From the NCBI RefSeq assembly GCF_038502225.1, contig NC_091298.1, positions 28,252,548-28,316,547 on the forward strand: DNA of 64,000 nucleotides. The letters are read 5' to 3'. How positions within the stretch are numbered: position 1 is the stretch's first letter; every line of letters begins with the position of its first letter. Of this stretch, positions 45,232 through 56,239 are shown in pieces. Under the pieces are notes generated by a model that was not told the origin of the DNA, did not search any database, and saw only the letters and a list, made by a program, of their open reading frames with translations. The DNA is from Cherax quadricarinatus (Eukaryota > Arthropoda > Malacostraca > Decapoda > Parastacidae). The position numbers and the translations under genes were made by a program.

Positions 45232-47315
45232 GTTTTTATTTATTTTTATTTATTTATTTAATAATTTGAACATACAGAGGTACAAAAAAATACAGGTAAG
45301 AGCAGCATGCCAAAGCCACTTGTATGCATAGCATTACGGGCAGGCTTAAAATTAACTTAAGATTAACTAAGCAATGATGTAATCAGTGATAAAACATTAT
45401 TGTAAACAGATAACAATGAAGCACAAAAGAGTATTACAAAGACAGGTCATATGGTTGCATGCATTGCTGTAATTCAGTAGAATGGAGTATTCTGTTAGGT
45501 AGTGTATTTAAAAAATAACAAAGTTAGATTGGGTCTTAGGTTTAACATTTATGTGATATAATTATGAGAAACATTTAAGATGTACAATTTATAAGGTTCA
45601 GTTATTCAGTATTTATTTGGTTTTGGGTGAGTAAGTGATCTTTGAGAAGAGACTTGAATTTATAAACAGGTAGTGTTTCTTTTATATTTACAGGTAATTA
45701 ATTCCAGATTTTAGGGCCTTTTATGTTTACCTGGAGTTTACCTGGAGAGAGTTCCGGGGGTCAACGCCCCCGCGGCCCGGTCTGAGACCAGGCCTCCTGG
45801 TGGATCAGAGCCTGATCAACCAGGCTGTTGCTGCTGGCTGCACGCAAACCAACGTACGAGCCACAGCCCGGCTGATCCGGAACTGACTTTAGGTGCTTGT
45901 CCAGTGCCAGCTTGAAGACTGCCAGGGGTCTGTTGGTAATCCCCCTTATGTGTGCTGGGAGGCAGTTGAACAGTCTCGGGCCCCTGACACTTATTGTATG
46001 GTCTCTTAACGTGCTAGTGACACCCCTGCTTTTCATTGGGGGGATGGTGCATCGTCTGCCAAGTCTTTTGCTTTCGTATGTGCGTTGAGTTTTTGCATAG
46101 CGTGAGATGGACACGAGGAACATCAAAGAGTGATCTGTGCCTTGTGTTATGGTCATGTGTTCTGTTGAGGTTGGCAAGGAGATGTTTGAGGGGAGGGTTA
46201 ATATCAGAGTTAAGTGTTCTATGTATGTAATAGGTGCAGTAATAAGTATGGATGTTTTGTATGGTGAGTAGGTTAAGTGTTTTGAATATTGGTGGAGTGT
46301 GCTGCCTGTAGTGGGAATTTATCATTCTGACTGCATCCTTTTGTTGGGTAATTAGTGGTCTGAAATGGTTAATTGTTGTTGAGCCCCATGCACAAATTCC
46401 ATAGGTGAGATAGGGGTAAATAAGAGAGTGATATAGGGCCAGGAGGGCTGACTGTGGAACATAGTACCGTATCTTCGATAGTATGCCTACGGTCTTGGAA
46501 ATTTGTTGTATATGTGTATGAAATTTGAGTCTGTTATCAAGGTGGATTCCTAAGAATTTTCCCTCTGTTAGCTTTGTGATAGGTGATCCATTTATCATTA
46601 TGTTAAGAGGGACATCTGTAGCTCTGTTACCAAACTGAATGAAGTAGGTTTTGTCAGTGTTTAGTGTAAGTTTGTTAGTCCTCATCCAGGTAGATATTTT
46701 CTGTAATTCGGTATTTACAGTATTGGCTAGCATGATTGGGCTCGGGTGAGAGAAGACGTATGTAGTGTCATCTGCAAATAATGTGGGTTTGAATAATTGC
46801 GAAGCATTTGGTAGGTCATTTATGTATAGGAGAAAGAGAAGAGGGCCAAGGACACTTCCCTGTGGGACACCAACTGTAATTGGTTGTGCGGAAGAGTTTG
46901 CCCCATTTGCGTACACATATTGGCTTCTGTTGCTGAGCTATGGCTTGAGGTAGTTGAGGGAGTGCCCTCTTATACCATAGTGTGACAATTTTATGTGGAG
47001 CAAGTCATGGTCAACTGTATCAAAAGCTTTACCTAAGTCAATGAAGATCCCCAGTGGGACTTCTTTTTTCTCTATTGCAGTGTATATATGTTCTAGCATG
47101 TATATAATAGCATCATTAGTATTTTTATTAGGCCTGAATCCAAATTGGCAGGGGTTGAGTATGTTTTGGGAGATGAGGTAGGAGTAGATTCGTTTATGAA
47201 TTAATTTTTCGAAGATTTTTGAGAGAGGGTGTAAATTGGATATTGGCCTATAGTTATTCAACTCTGTTTGGTCTCCTCCTTTATGGATCGGGGTGACCCT
47301 TGCTAGAGAGAATAA
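45232..47315 (-). mobile_element. G-family LINE (CR1/Jockey-like), 5'-truncated, split by A5 (G2)
   Basis: The 3' tail at 45232-45265 is (AAATA)n-like in element sense. Coding is read on the minus strand from about 47315: VTPIHKGGDQTELNNYRPIS, FGFRPNKNTNDAI, FIDLGKAFDTVDHDLLHIKL, a frame break near 46930, GVPQGSVLGPLLFLLYINDL, catalytic FADDTTYVF near 46775, TNKLTLNTDKTYFIQFGNRA, LLALYHSLIYPYLTYGICAW and DVPRVHLTLCKNSTHI near 46100. A5 interrupts it at 45726-46078. No endonuclease remains. Confidence 0.88.
45726..46078 (-). mobile_element. A-family LINE 3' fragment inside G2 (A5)
   Basis: 353 bp: the last about 90 codons of the A ORF (YESKRLGRRCTIPPMKSRG, then GPRLFNCLPAHIRG) and the 3' UTR with its GC hairpin and doubled tail. 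G1 shows the empty site; TATGT may be a 5-bp duplication at the two junctions. Confidence 0.9.
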
Positions 47316-47536
47316 TAGCGAGAGAATAATAGCAACTTCACACTGCATAATAGTACATTGGTAATATAAGTATATAATTTTCAGCCTACAAAGAATAAAA
47401 AGGCACAATACCATGACTGGAACAAAAAACAAATAACCCACACAAAAGAGAATGAAACTTGTGATGACGTTTCAGTCTGAATTGTGGCGAGTTAATGATG
47501 TTTAATAATCCAAGTCATCGCTGTATGACCCTAGTC

Positions 47537-47766
47537 CAGGGGTGAGCAACCCTTAGCATGCATGCCAAACCTGGCACGCCAGTGACTTCTTTCCGGCACG
47601 CTAACCTCTGGTCTCGTCTCAAAAAAAAAAAAAAAAAAAATTGCGACATTTATCACGTATACGTTCCAAGAAAAGCGAAGAAATAGTCCCCATGTGCTTC
47701 CAGAGATTTTGTATCAAAGATATGGCCGACTTTGGCATGCACACTTAAAAAGGTTACCCACCCCTG
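47537..47766. mobile_element. hAT-type MITE
   Basis: 230 bp with inverted termini CAGGGGTGAGCAACC and, from the right, CAGGGGTGGGTAACC, and a perfect 8-bp duplication CCCTAGTC (47529-47536 and 47767-47774). It contains an A20 run near 47620 and no ORF. Confidence 0.93.
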
Positions 47767-47843
47767 CCCTAGTCTGTTCAGTGCTTTGTTTTGATTGTAA
47801 CAACAATGATCCAAGTCGGATCGAAACGTTATAATATGCATTC

Positions 47844-48005
47844 CCCTCAAGGAAGGTTCCTTGATGTTGGTGAGGGGCTCTTGATTTAGGGAATTGGATC
47901 TGTGCTCCAGTTTCCCAAATTAAGCCTGAATGCCTTCCACATCCCCCCCCCCAGGCGCTGTATAATCCTCTGGGTTTAACGCTTCCCCCTTGATTATAAT
48001 AATAA
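47844..48005 (+). mobile_element. E element: LINE head joined to LINE tail (E2)
   Basis: 162 bp, same structure as E1: head with CCTTGATGTTGGTGAGGGGC and TTTAGGGAATTGGATC, tail with GCGCTGTATAATCCTC, GGTTTAACGCTTCC and GATTATAATAATAAT. A perfect 14-bp duplication TATAATATGCATTC (47830-47843 and 48006-48019) flanks it. CCCCTCA (47843-47849) pairs with TGAGGGG (47871-47877), and TCAAGGAA pairs with TTCCTTGA inside. Confidence 0.9.
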
Positions 48006-48019
48006 TATAATATGCATTC

Positions 48020-48392
48020 TCGTATGTGCGGGTTAATTATGTATATTTCAGCCCACATTTATCACAGCTAAAATACCTTATATTTAGCAGTGAGAGGAGA
48101 CAGAAACAAGTTGTGCTGTACACTGGTGAAGATTATGGGGGCTTCTGAGTCCCTTGGGACCACCACTCAGCGAAAGCTTCATAGAAATGATGACACGGTA
48201 CATACACTGACAGGTATATGTCAAGGTATATATACAGAGTATAATCCCTATTTTAGGTATTTAAGTATTCTTGACTGGTGGTGTACAGGTGAAACGCAGC
48301 CTTAATGACCTTGTGTAGTCGATGTGTTTTCAACGTCCATTAGCCAGTTATAAGAAAAACACAAAAAAATGTGATTTGTTAGAGTTGTCCTT
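48020..48392. other. No gene seen
   Basis: About 370 bp between E2 and the 41-bp minisatellite, with no recognised coding or RNA content. Confidence 0.5.
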
Positions 48393-48642
48393 CATGGTGG
48401 TACCTTGATTATGGTGAAGGGCTCATGATTCTTCATGGTGGTACCTTGATGCTGGTGAAGGGCTTATGATCCTTCATGGTGGTACGCTAATGCTGGTGAA
48501 GGGCTCATGATCCTTCATGGTGATACCTTGATGCTGATGAAGGGCTCATGATCCTTCATGGTGGTACCTTGATGTTGGTGAGGGGCTCATGATCTTTCAT
48601 GGTGGTACCTTGATGCTGGTGAAGGGCTCATGATCTTTCATG
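48393..48642. repeat. 41-bp minisatellite, first block
   Basis: About six units of the pattern TTCATGGTGGTACC, TTGATGCTGGTGAAGG, GCTCATGATCC. It continues at 50571 after the Gypsy insertion. Confidence 0.95.
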
Positions 48643-48966
48643 TGTTATTTCTGTTCTTGCTGTTGAACAACGGTTTAGTGCCGATGAAAGTAGCGTAGGT
48701 AGCAATGATACGGCCGTGGACTAGTTTGGCTTTAATTGGGTAGGAGTGAGTACACAACGGGCAATGTGAGGGAATGACCGATAGCCAGTCCGTGGAGCGG
48801 AGCACTTGTACCTCTCAAGTCGGTCGGCCGGGAAGTGAGGACGAATGGGCCCAGCATCCCACCGACCTGGGTGAGTCTACAGAGGGCAGCACTTAAATGC
48901 CGCGAAATATGAACTAAGCTGGCAGACGTCATAGGCTGTCTGTGCTGACAGTACAGGCTGTCTACA

Positions 48967-49485
48967 TTTGCTCGGCCACGCACTTCGACAGTACTGGTGG
49001 GCCCGTAGGTGCAAAGGAATTGCACTAGCTACCCCAGAGAGGGACTGGCTTTCGCTCACTTGTAAATCAAAAATGGACATAAAATGCAACAGGCAAAACA
49101 AAACAAAAAAAACTCTCCCATCCTGGGGAAGAGAAAACTGGCTTGCCCGCGCTGCTTCATTGAGGAGAGAGTCCGGAGACATCAGCACTGGAACTAAAAT
49201 CTTCTATATACAGGTTGTCCGCAGGGCTGAACATCAGGCTGGACTACTCGTCTACGAACGCTGTTGCTCCCTCACATCTGCAAACAATGACTGACAGTAG
49301 CATTTCCTAAGGTGTGACATATGACTCGGAGGGCAGAACTGCCCTGACCGTAATACAGGCTTTAAAAGAGGCACTGGGTGCACATACCTACAATAATACT
49401 ATATCCATGGAATTCATTATACTCTGGGTACCCTTCTAAAAGTATTTACATATTTACATGATGTCCACCCTGACTCCATTATCAA
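48967..49485 (-). other. Region between Gypsy integrase and putative LTR
   Basis: About 520 bp belonging to the Gypsy insert (3' of integrase in element sense). It contains an A-rich stretch near 49095. There is no env-like frame that I can support. Confidence 0.5.
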
Positions 49486-50570
49486 CTAGCTATACAATGT
49501 GTGCGCATTTATACCCATTTCTGCAAGCAAACAATTAGCATAACTAGCGTAGGAGTCAGACAAGTCAGTAGGTACGTCAATGTCACAGAAATGTACTGTT
49601 GTCCTGGGTCGCAGGCCATAAGTATGGAGCCTTACTGGGCCGTCTTCAGTAACAGTAGTAGTGGAAGAAGAAGTAGACGGGTTGTCCCTAGCATTGGTCT
49701 GATTGTGGCGTTGCAACGCACGCGACTCCAGCTCTGCTTCGGCCTGCACATGGTCCACATACTTCATGTGATCAAGGTGGGCTTCTTTGATAGTTCCAGT
49801 AGCAATATCCCTCACCTCGAACTTATTGCCACGGAGCTGTCGGAGGACACGGTAAGGGCCCACGAATTTTGGGATAAGTTTGTGCATACCTGGGGTCTGC
49901 GTTGGGTTGAGCAACATAACTTTGCAACCTGGTTCCACTTTGCTTTCCTTGGCGAGGGCATTGCGCTCAGACGTGAACCTATCAGTAGCTTTCATAAGGT
50001 TCTCTCGTACCCGCTGGAAAACAAGCTGCGTTGTCCGCATCTTTACTACACTGGGGTTATCAGTGTCGTAAGTAGGTCGAGGCGGAGCAAACAATTTCGT
50101 ACGGTAAGCGCTTGTCATAGCCATACAAAGCGAAATGAGGTGTCTCACCGATCGAGCTGTTGAGGGAGGAGTTTAATGTACACTGAACATCTGGGATAGC
50201 CTCATCCCATGTAGTACAACTTAGGTTAACGGTTACCCTGAGTACCTCCAGAACTTTGCGATTTGTACGTTCATCAAGACCATTACTCGCAGGGTGGCGT
50301 GGAGCTACTGGCGCTTGGTGAATGTTAAATCTGGAGCAAAGATCCTGCATTATGGCGTTTATGAACTGAGACCCATTGTCTGACAGAAGGACACGTGGGC
50401 AGGTATGACGGAGAACGACATGCTCACGGAAAGCATTAGCAACAGTTTCGTCGGTTTTATCAGGAATGGGTACTAATTCACTGTACAGCGTCAAGTTATC
50501 TACCATTACAAGCAGGTGCTTATTTCCCTTCTCCGAGGTCGAGAAGTTCGTCAAGTACAGGCTGTCTACA
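49486..50570 (-). pseudogene. Gypsy integrase, core and C-terminal part
   Basis: Two minus-strand frames. From about 50570: the integrase core with HLLVMVDNLTLYSELVPIPD, LLSDNGSQF (the second catalytic Asp region), HPASNGLDERTNRKVLEVL (the catalytic Glu region) and FALYGYDKRLPYE. After a frameshift near 50100: the C-terminal domain with KVEPGCKVMLLNPTQ, LIPKFVGPYRVLRQLRGNKF (the GPF/Y-type module), then a Ser/Thr-rich tail to about 49486. The zinc-binding N-terminus and the first catalytic Asp region are lost at the truncation. Confidence 0.88.
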
Positions 50571-52076
50571 CATGGTGGTACCTTGATGTTGGTGAAGGGC
50601 TCATCATCTTTCATAGTGGTACCTTGATGTTGGTGAAGGGCTCATGATCTTTCATGGTGGTACCTTAATGTTGGTGAAGGGCTTATGATCTTTCATGGTG
50701 GTACCTTGATGTTGGTGAAGGGCTCATGATCTTTCATGGTGGTACTTTGATGCTGGTGAAGGGCTCATGATCCTTTATGGTGGTACCTTGATGCTGGTGA
50801 AGGGCTCATGATCCTTTATGGTGGTACCTTGATGTTGGTGAAGGGCTCATGATCTTTCATGGTGGTACTTTGATGCTGGTGAAGGGCTCATCATCTTTCA
50901 TAGTGATACCTTGATGTTGGTGAAGGGCTCATCATCTTTCATAGTGGTACCTTGATGTTGGTGAAGAGCTCATCATCTTTCATAGTGGTACCTTGATGTT
51001 GGTAAAGGGCTCATGATCTTTCATGGTGGTACCTTGATGTTGGTGAAGGGCTCATGATCTTTCATGGTGGTACCTTGATGTTGGTGAAGGGCTCATGATC
51101 TTTCATGGTGGTACCTTGATGTTGGTGAAGGGCTCATGATCTTTCATGGTGGTACCTTGATGTTGGTGAAGGGCTCATGATCTTTCATGGTGGTACTTTG
51201 ATGCTGGTGAAGGGCTCATGATCCTTTATGGTGGTACCTTGATGCTGGTGAAGGGCTCATGATCCTTTATGGTGGTACCTTGATGCTAGAAAATGGGTTC
51301 ATTATCATGGTGGTACCTTGATGGTGAAGGGCTCATGATCCCTTATGTTGGTACCTTGATGCTGGTGAAGGGCTCATGATCATGGTGGTACCTTGATGCT
51401 GGTGAAGGGCTCATGATCCTTCATGGTGGTACCTTGATGCTGGTGAAGGGCTCATGATTCTTTATGGTGGTACCTTGATGTTGGTGATCCTTCATGGTGG
51501 TACCTTGATGCTGGTGATCATGGTGGTACCTTGATGCTGGTGAAGGGCTCATGATCTTTCATGGTGGTACTTTGATGCTGGTGAAGGGCTCATGATCCTT
51601 TATGGTGGTACCTTGATGCTAGAGAAGGGCTCATTATCATGGTACCTTGATGGTGAAGGGCTCATGATCCCTTATGGTGGTACCTTGATGCTGGTGAAGG
51701 GCTCATGATCATGGTGGTACCTTGATGCTGGTGAAGGGCTCATGATCCTTCATGGTGGTACCTTGATGCTGGTGAAGGGCTCATGATCCTTCATGGTAGT
51801 AACTTGATGCTGGTGATCCTTCATGGTGGTACCTTGATGCTGATGAAGGGCTCATGATCATGGTGGTACCTTGATGCTAGTGAAGGGCTCATGATCCTTC
51901 ATGGTGGTGCCTTGATGCTGAAGAGCTCTTGATCCTTCATGGTGGTACCTTGATGCTGGTGAAGAGCTCATGACCCTTCATGGTGGTACCTTGATGCTGG
52001 TGAAGGTCTCATGATCATGGTGGTATCTGTATGCCAGTGAAGGTCTCATGATTCTTCATGGTGGTACCTTGATGCT
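50571..52076. repeat. 41-bp minisatellite, main block
   Basis: About 36 units in head-to-tail order, some shortened. Two alternating variants are common (GATGTTGG with CTTTCATGG; GATGCTGG with CCTTTATGG), which suggests local block duplications. Each unit has CCTTCA or a variant that can pair with TGAAGG 20 nt downstream, as in the E and C1 heads. Confidence 0.95.
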
Positions 52077-53353
52077 TGTTACAAAAAACGCGATTCTAAA
52101 AGCTTAGAGATTTCCAGCGAATACTAGAAAGGACTGCCCTTCTAGCATCCAGCCTGTTACTGGGTTTTCGTAACAATTAGTCAGTATCCTGGTCCAATTA
52201 TCCATTAGAATTCAATAAGAATTATTAGTGCTTCAGGATTACAACTGGTAGGCTACTAACTAGAGAAATTAAAATTTAATAAATTTATTAATTAAGTTGT
52301 CTATGCGTACATCAAATTAAATTAAATTAATCACAGTAATAAAAATAATATTAATCACTTCTCTCGTGTACAGTATTATTGTGCTGAAAGCACATATCTC
52401 ATTTATAAGTCTTAAGTACCGTCTGGTACATTAACATTTGATAAGATATTACAAATATGTACAAGTAAGTTTGTGTGTATGTGTAAGTGCTCTAAGTAGT
52501 TCACTATGTCTCACGACTCGACTAGACTTTAACAAGTGACTGACAAAGTCCTCCAATAAACTAACTTCTTGACCAACTGGCAATCAGAACAGTCTGCTTG
52601 AACAATAAAAAGAATGCTGAGTCCAATAGCAATATAACAAGCAACCACGACACAGAATCAGGAACAAGGAGATAATACAACGACACTAAGTAGGGACCAT
52701 CAGCAGATCCTCCACAAAAGTCACAAAACTCCCATTTTACTGAATCTAAGTTCAGCATAAGTAAATCCCCGACTGTGACAATACACAGGTACCAGTACAA
52801 ATTAGGTTAGGAGCTACAGCTCAGGACCTGAGTTGCTTAGAGTGTCTATGCGACACACAACCTCAATACAACGTCGAAAATCACTAAGTCTATACAATGT
52901 TCTGTGAACAGTCTCCAGAACTAACAACAATAATAAGACAGAGACGATCTTCCAACAAGGGCCAATAAGGGAGATTTAGGCACTTCTTGTCAAGAATACG
53001 TCCAACCACCAAGCGAGTCTAGACCAGACTGAATACTTCAGGCGAGGTGTGATCACCTCCCCCCTCTATCACGTGATAGCTCCGTGGACAGTTGCTGCCC
53101 AGCAACAACGAGAAGCCGGCAGAGTAACGAGCCACGAGCGATAATTACAGTAGTTAGACAATCAAGACGAACTATGAGCACATAATGTTACATCCTACCT
53201 AACAACATAACTAAGTCAAATAATAATATAAAGCAATATATTTACGATTTAGCTATTATCACAAATATAAGCAATATAAAATTATATGAAAAGATAATAC
53301 ACATTATATACATATACATCATATACATTGTAACCCATTCAGGGGTTGCAACA
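52077..53353. mobile_element. Solo LTR inside the minisatellite
   Basis: 1277 bp with TGTTAC...GCAACA ends and a perfect 5-bp duplication ATGCT (52072-52076 and 53354-53358). It has no coding frame. The family (Gypsy or BEL) and orientation cannot be told from the LTR alone. It is not the same LTR as that of the neighbouring Gypsy or BEL elements. Confidence 0.8.
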
Positions 53354-53670
53354 ATGCTGGTAAAGGTCTCATTATCCATGGTGGTACCTTGATGCTAGTG
53401 AAGGTCTCATGATTACGGTACCTTGATCCTGGTGAAGGTCTCATGATCCTTCGTGGTGGTACCTTGACGCTTATGAAGATCTCGTGATCGTTCATGGCAG
53501 TACCTTGATGCTGGTGAAGGTATGATGGTGGTACCTTGATGCTGGTGAAGATCTCATGATCCTTCATGGTGGTACCTTGATGTTGGTGAAGGTATCACGA
53601 TGGTACCTTGATGCTGGTGAAGGTATCACAATGGTACCTTTAATGCTGGTGAAGGTCTCATAATCTCAGT
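53354..53670. repeat. 41-bp minisatellite, last block (degenerate)
   Basis: About eight imperfect units with deletions. It ends where LINE A4 begins. Confidence 0.9.
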
Positions 53671-55549
53671 CAGGAATCGCGGGAAGAACTAAAAGCCATA
53701 AATGAAATCGAAAGAAACCCAAAGTATTTCTTCTCCTATGCCAAATCAAAGTCGAGAACAACGTCCAGTATTGGGCCCCTACTTAAACAAGATGGGTCCT
53801 ACACAGATGACAGCAAGGAAATGAGTGAGCTACTCAAGTCCCAATATGACTCAGTTTTTAGCAAGCCGCTAACCAGACTGAGAGTCGAAGATCAAAATGA
53901 ATTTTTTTATGAGAGAGCCACAAAATTTGGTTAACACAAGCCTATCCGATGTTATCCTGACGCCAAATGACTTCGAACAGGCGATAAATGACATGCCCAT
54001 GCACTCTGCCCCAGGGCCAGACTCATGGAACTCCGTGTTCATCAAGAGCTGCAAGAAGCCCCTATCACGAGCCTTTTCCATCCTATGGAGAGGGAGCATG
54101 GACACGGGGGTCGTCCCACAGCTACTAAAAACAACAGACATAGCCCCACTCCACAAAGGGGGCAGTAAAGCAACAGCAAAGAACTACAGACCGATAGCAC
54201 TAACATCCCATATCATAAAAATCTTTGAAAGGGTCCTAAGAAGCAAGATCACCACCCATCTAGAAACCCATCAGTTACACAACCCAGGGCAACATGGGTT
54301 TAGAACAGGTCGCTCCTGTCTGTCTCAACTATTGGATCACTACGACAAGGTCCTAAATGCACTAGAAGATAAAAAGAATGCAGATGCAATATATACAGAC
54401 TTTGCAAAAGCCTTCGACAAGTGTGACCATGGCGTAATAGCGCACAAAATGCGTGCTAAAGGAATAACGGGAAAAGTCGGTCGATGGATCTATAATTTCC
54501 TCACTAACAGAACACAGAGAGTAGTCGTCAACAGAGTAAAGTCCGAGGCAGCTACGGTGAAAAGCTCTGTTCCACAAGGCACAGTACTCGCTCCCATCTT
54601 GTTCCTCATCCTCATATCCGACATAGACAAGGATGTCAGCCACAGCACCGTGTCTTCCTTTGCAGATGACACCCGAATCTGCATGACAGTGTCTTCCATT
54701 GCAGACACTGCAAGGCTCCAGGCGGACATCAACCGAATCTTTCAGTGGGCTGCAGAAAACAATATGAAGTTTAACGATGAGAAATTTCAATTACTCAGAT
54801 ATGGTAAACACGAGGAAATTAAATCTTCATCAGAGTACAAAACAAATTCTGGCCACAAAATAGAGCGAAACACCAACGTCAAAGACCTGGGAGTGATCAT
54901 GTCGGAGGATCTCACCTTCAAGGACCATAACATTGTATCAATCGCATCTGCTAGAAAAATGACAGGATGGATAATGAGAACCTTCAAAACTAGGGAGGCC
55001 AAGCCCATGATGACACTCTTCAGGTCACTTGTTCTATCTAGGCTGGAATATTGCTGCACACTAACAGCACCTTTCAAGGCAGGTGAAATTGCTGACCTAG
55101 AAAATGTACAGAGAACCTTCACGGCGCGCATAACGGAGATAAAGCACCTCAATTACTGGGAGCGCTTGAGGTTCCTAAAACTGAACGCAGGCGGGAGAGA
55201 TACATGATTATATACACCTGGAAAATCCTAGAGGGACTAGTACCGAACTTGCACACGAAAATCACTCACTACGAAAGCAAAAAACTTGGCAGACGATGCA
55301 ACGTCCCCCCAATGAAAAGCAGGGGTGTCACTAGCACGTTAAGAGACCATACAATAAGTGTCAGGGGCCCGAGACTGTTCAACTGCCTCCCAGCATACAT
55401 AAGGGGGATTACCAACAGACCCCTGGCAGTCTTCAAGCTGGCACTGGACAAGCACCTAAAGTCGGTTCCTGACCAGCCGGGCTGTGGCTCGTACGTTGGT
55501 TTGCGGGGGCGTTGACCCCCGGAACTCTCTCCAGGTAAACTCCAGGTAA
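53671..55549 (+). mobile_element. A-family LINE, 5'-truncated (A4)
   Basis: Starts in the linker (QESREELKAINEIERNP), just after the minisatellite, and ends in the doubled CTCCAGGTAAA tail. It is the best-preserved A reverse transcriptase in the window. A T-run expansion near 53900 and a 10-14 nt deletion near 55180 shift the frame. Confidence 0.9.
53897..55207 (+). pseudogene. A4 reverse transcriptase, largely open
   Basis: A 436-codon frame with GPDSWNSVFIKSCKKPL, NYRPIALTSHIIKIFERV, HGFRTGRSCLSQLLDH, IYTDFAKAFDKCDHG, SVPQGTVLAPILFLILISDI, catalytic FADDTRICM near 54662, KDLGVIMSEDLTF and LVLSRLEYCCTLTAPF. The C-terminus follows in another frame (55204-55515). Similar to CR1/L2 RTs; there is no RNase H. 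Confidence 0.88.
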
Positions 55550-55706
55550 TCATGGTTGTGGAGAAAAATTTTCAGTAAAGGAGGGGACGGGGGTAACCCT
55601 CAGCCCTCTGAATGGCTGAACCTCTCAGAATAGGGCTAGTGGACTACGACTTACTTGTTCCCACAACAGCTTATTAAAGACTTATGTACCAGAAGTCAGT
55701 TTTTAG

Positions 55707-56147
55707 TTTAACATCTTTATTATGCACCCCATACGCAACCTGTAGGCGGTAGTCACCCCATACCCAACCTGTGGGCGGTAGTCAAGAGTACAGAGGTATA
55801 TAATGGGTCCAGGGATTGGGCCCCAAAGTTTTGATAGCTGAGCAAGTTACAAAGGTAATGAATTCCAGGTAGATCTGGTTACAATCATGACAAATTACAA
55901 AGGTATTTACAGATTACAGAGGTACTTAATGGGTCCAGGGACTGGGGCCCCAAGTTTTGATAGATGAATAAGGTACAAAGGTAATGAAGTCACAAATTAC
56001 AAAGGTAATGAATCATGTAAGTAAGTAAATTTACTTACGTTTATACATGGTTCCAATAATGAACAAATTATAAAGTAATGAGTAATTCACACGTCCACAC
56101 CCGGTCTCAGCTTTAATGAGTTATCAGTGCAAATGTTAATTGTTGGG

Positions 56148-56148
<1 letters not shown>
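55707..56148 (+). repeat. F-family interspersed repeat (F2)
   Basis: Matches F1 and F3. It contains a local tandem duplication of about 31 bp at 55725-55784 (CACCCCATAC, CAACCTGTGGGCGGTAGT) and ends at a (TC)n tract rather than (AC)n. Confidence 0.8.
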
Positions 56149-56231
<83 letters not shown>

Positions 56232-56239
56232 CTCTCTCA
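56149..56239. repeat. (TC)n microsatellite
   Basis: About 44 TC units with one CG interruption, directly after F2. Confidence 0.96.

Larger units (their letters stand above)
48643..50570 (-). mobile_element. Gypsy LTR retrotransposon with large internal deletion
   Basis: Flanked by CATG on both sides (48639-48642 and 50571-50574), begins TGTTATTTC and ends GTCTACA. The last 17 bases (50554-50570, AGTACAGGCTGTCTACA) recur at 48950-48966, which I read as the right boundary of the 3' LTR (48643-48966). The right-hand LTR would then be reduced to its first 17 bases, with gag, protease, RT and RNase H deleted. Only integrase and a C-terminal region remain. No convincing polypurine tract is seen next to 48966, so the LTR limits are tentative. 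Confidence 0.6.

Noticed and set aside
48643..49485. Possible env gene of the Gypsy element
   Set aside because: No long frame, no signal peptide and no membrane segment that I can support.
50571..52076. CRISPR-like regular array
   Set aside because: The units are contiguous 41-bp tandem repeats without unique spacers, in a eukaryotic genome. It is a minisatellite.
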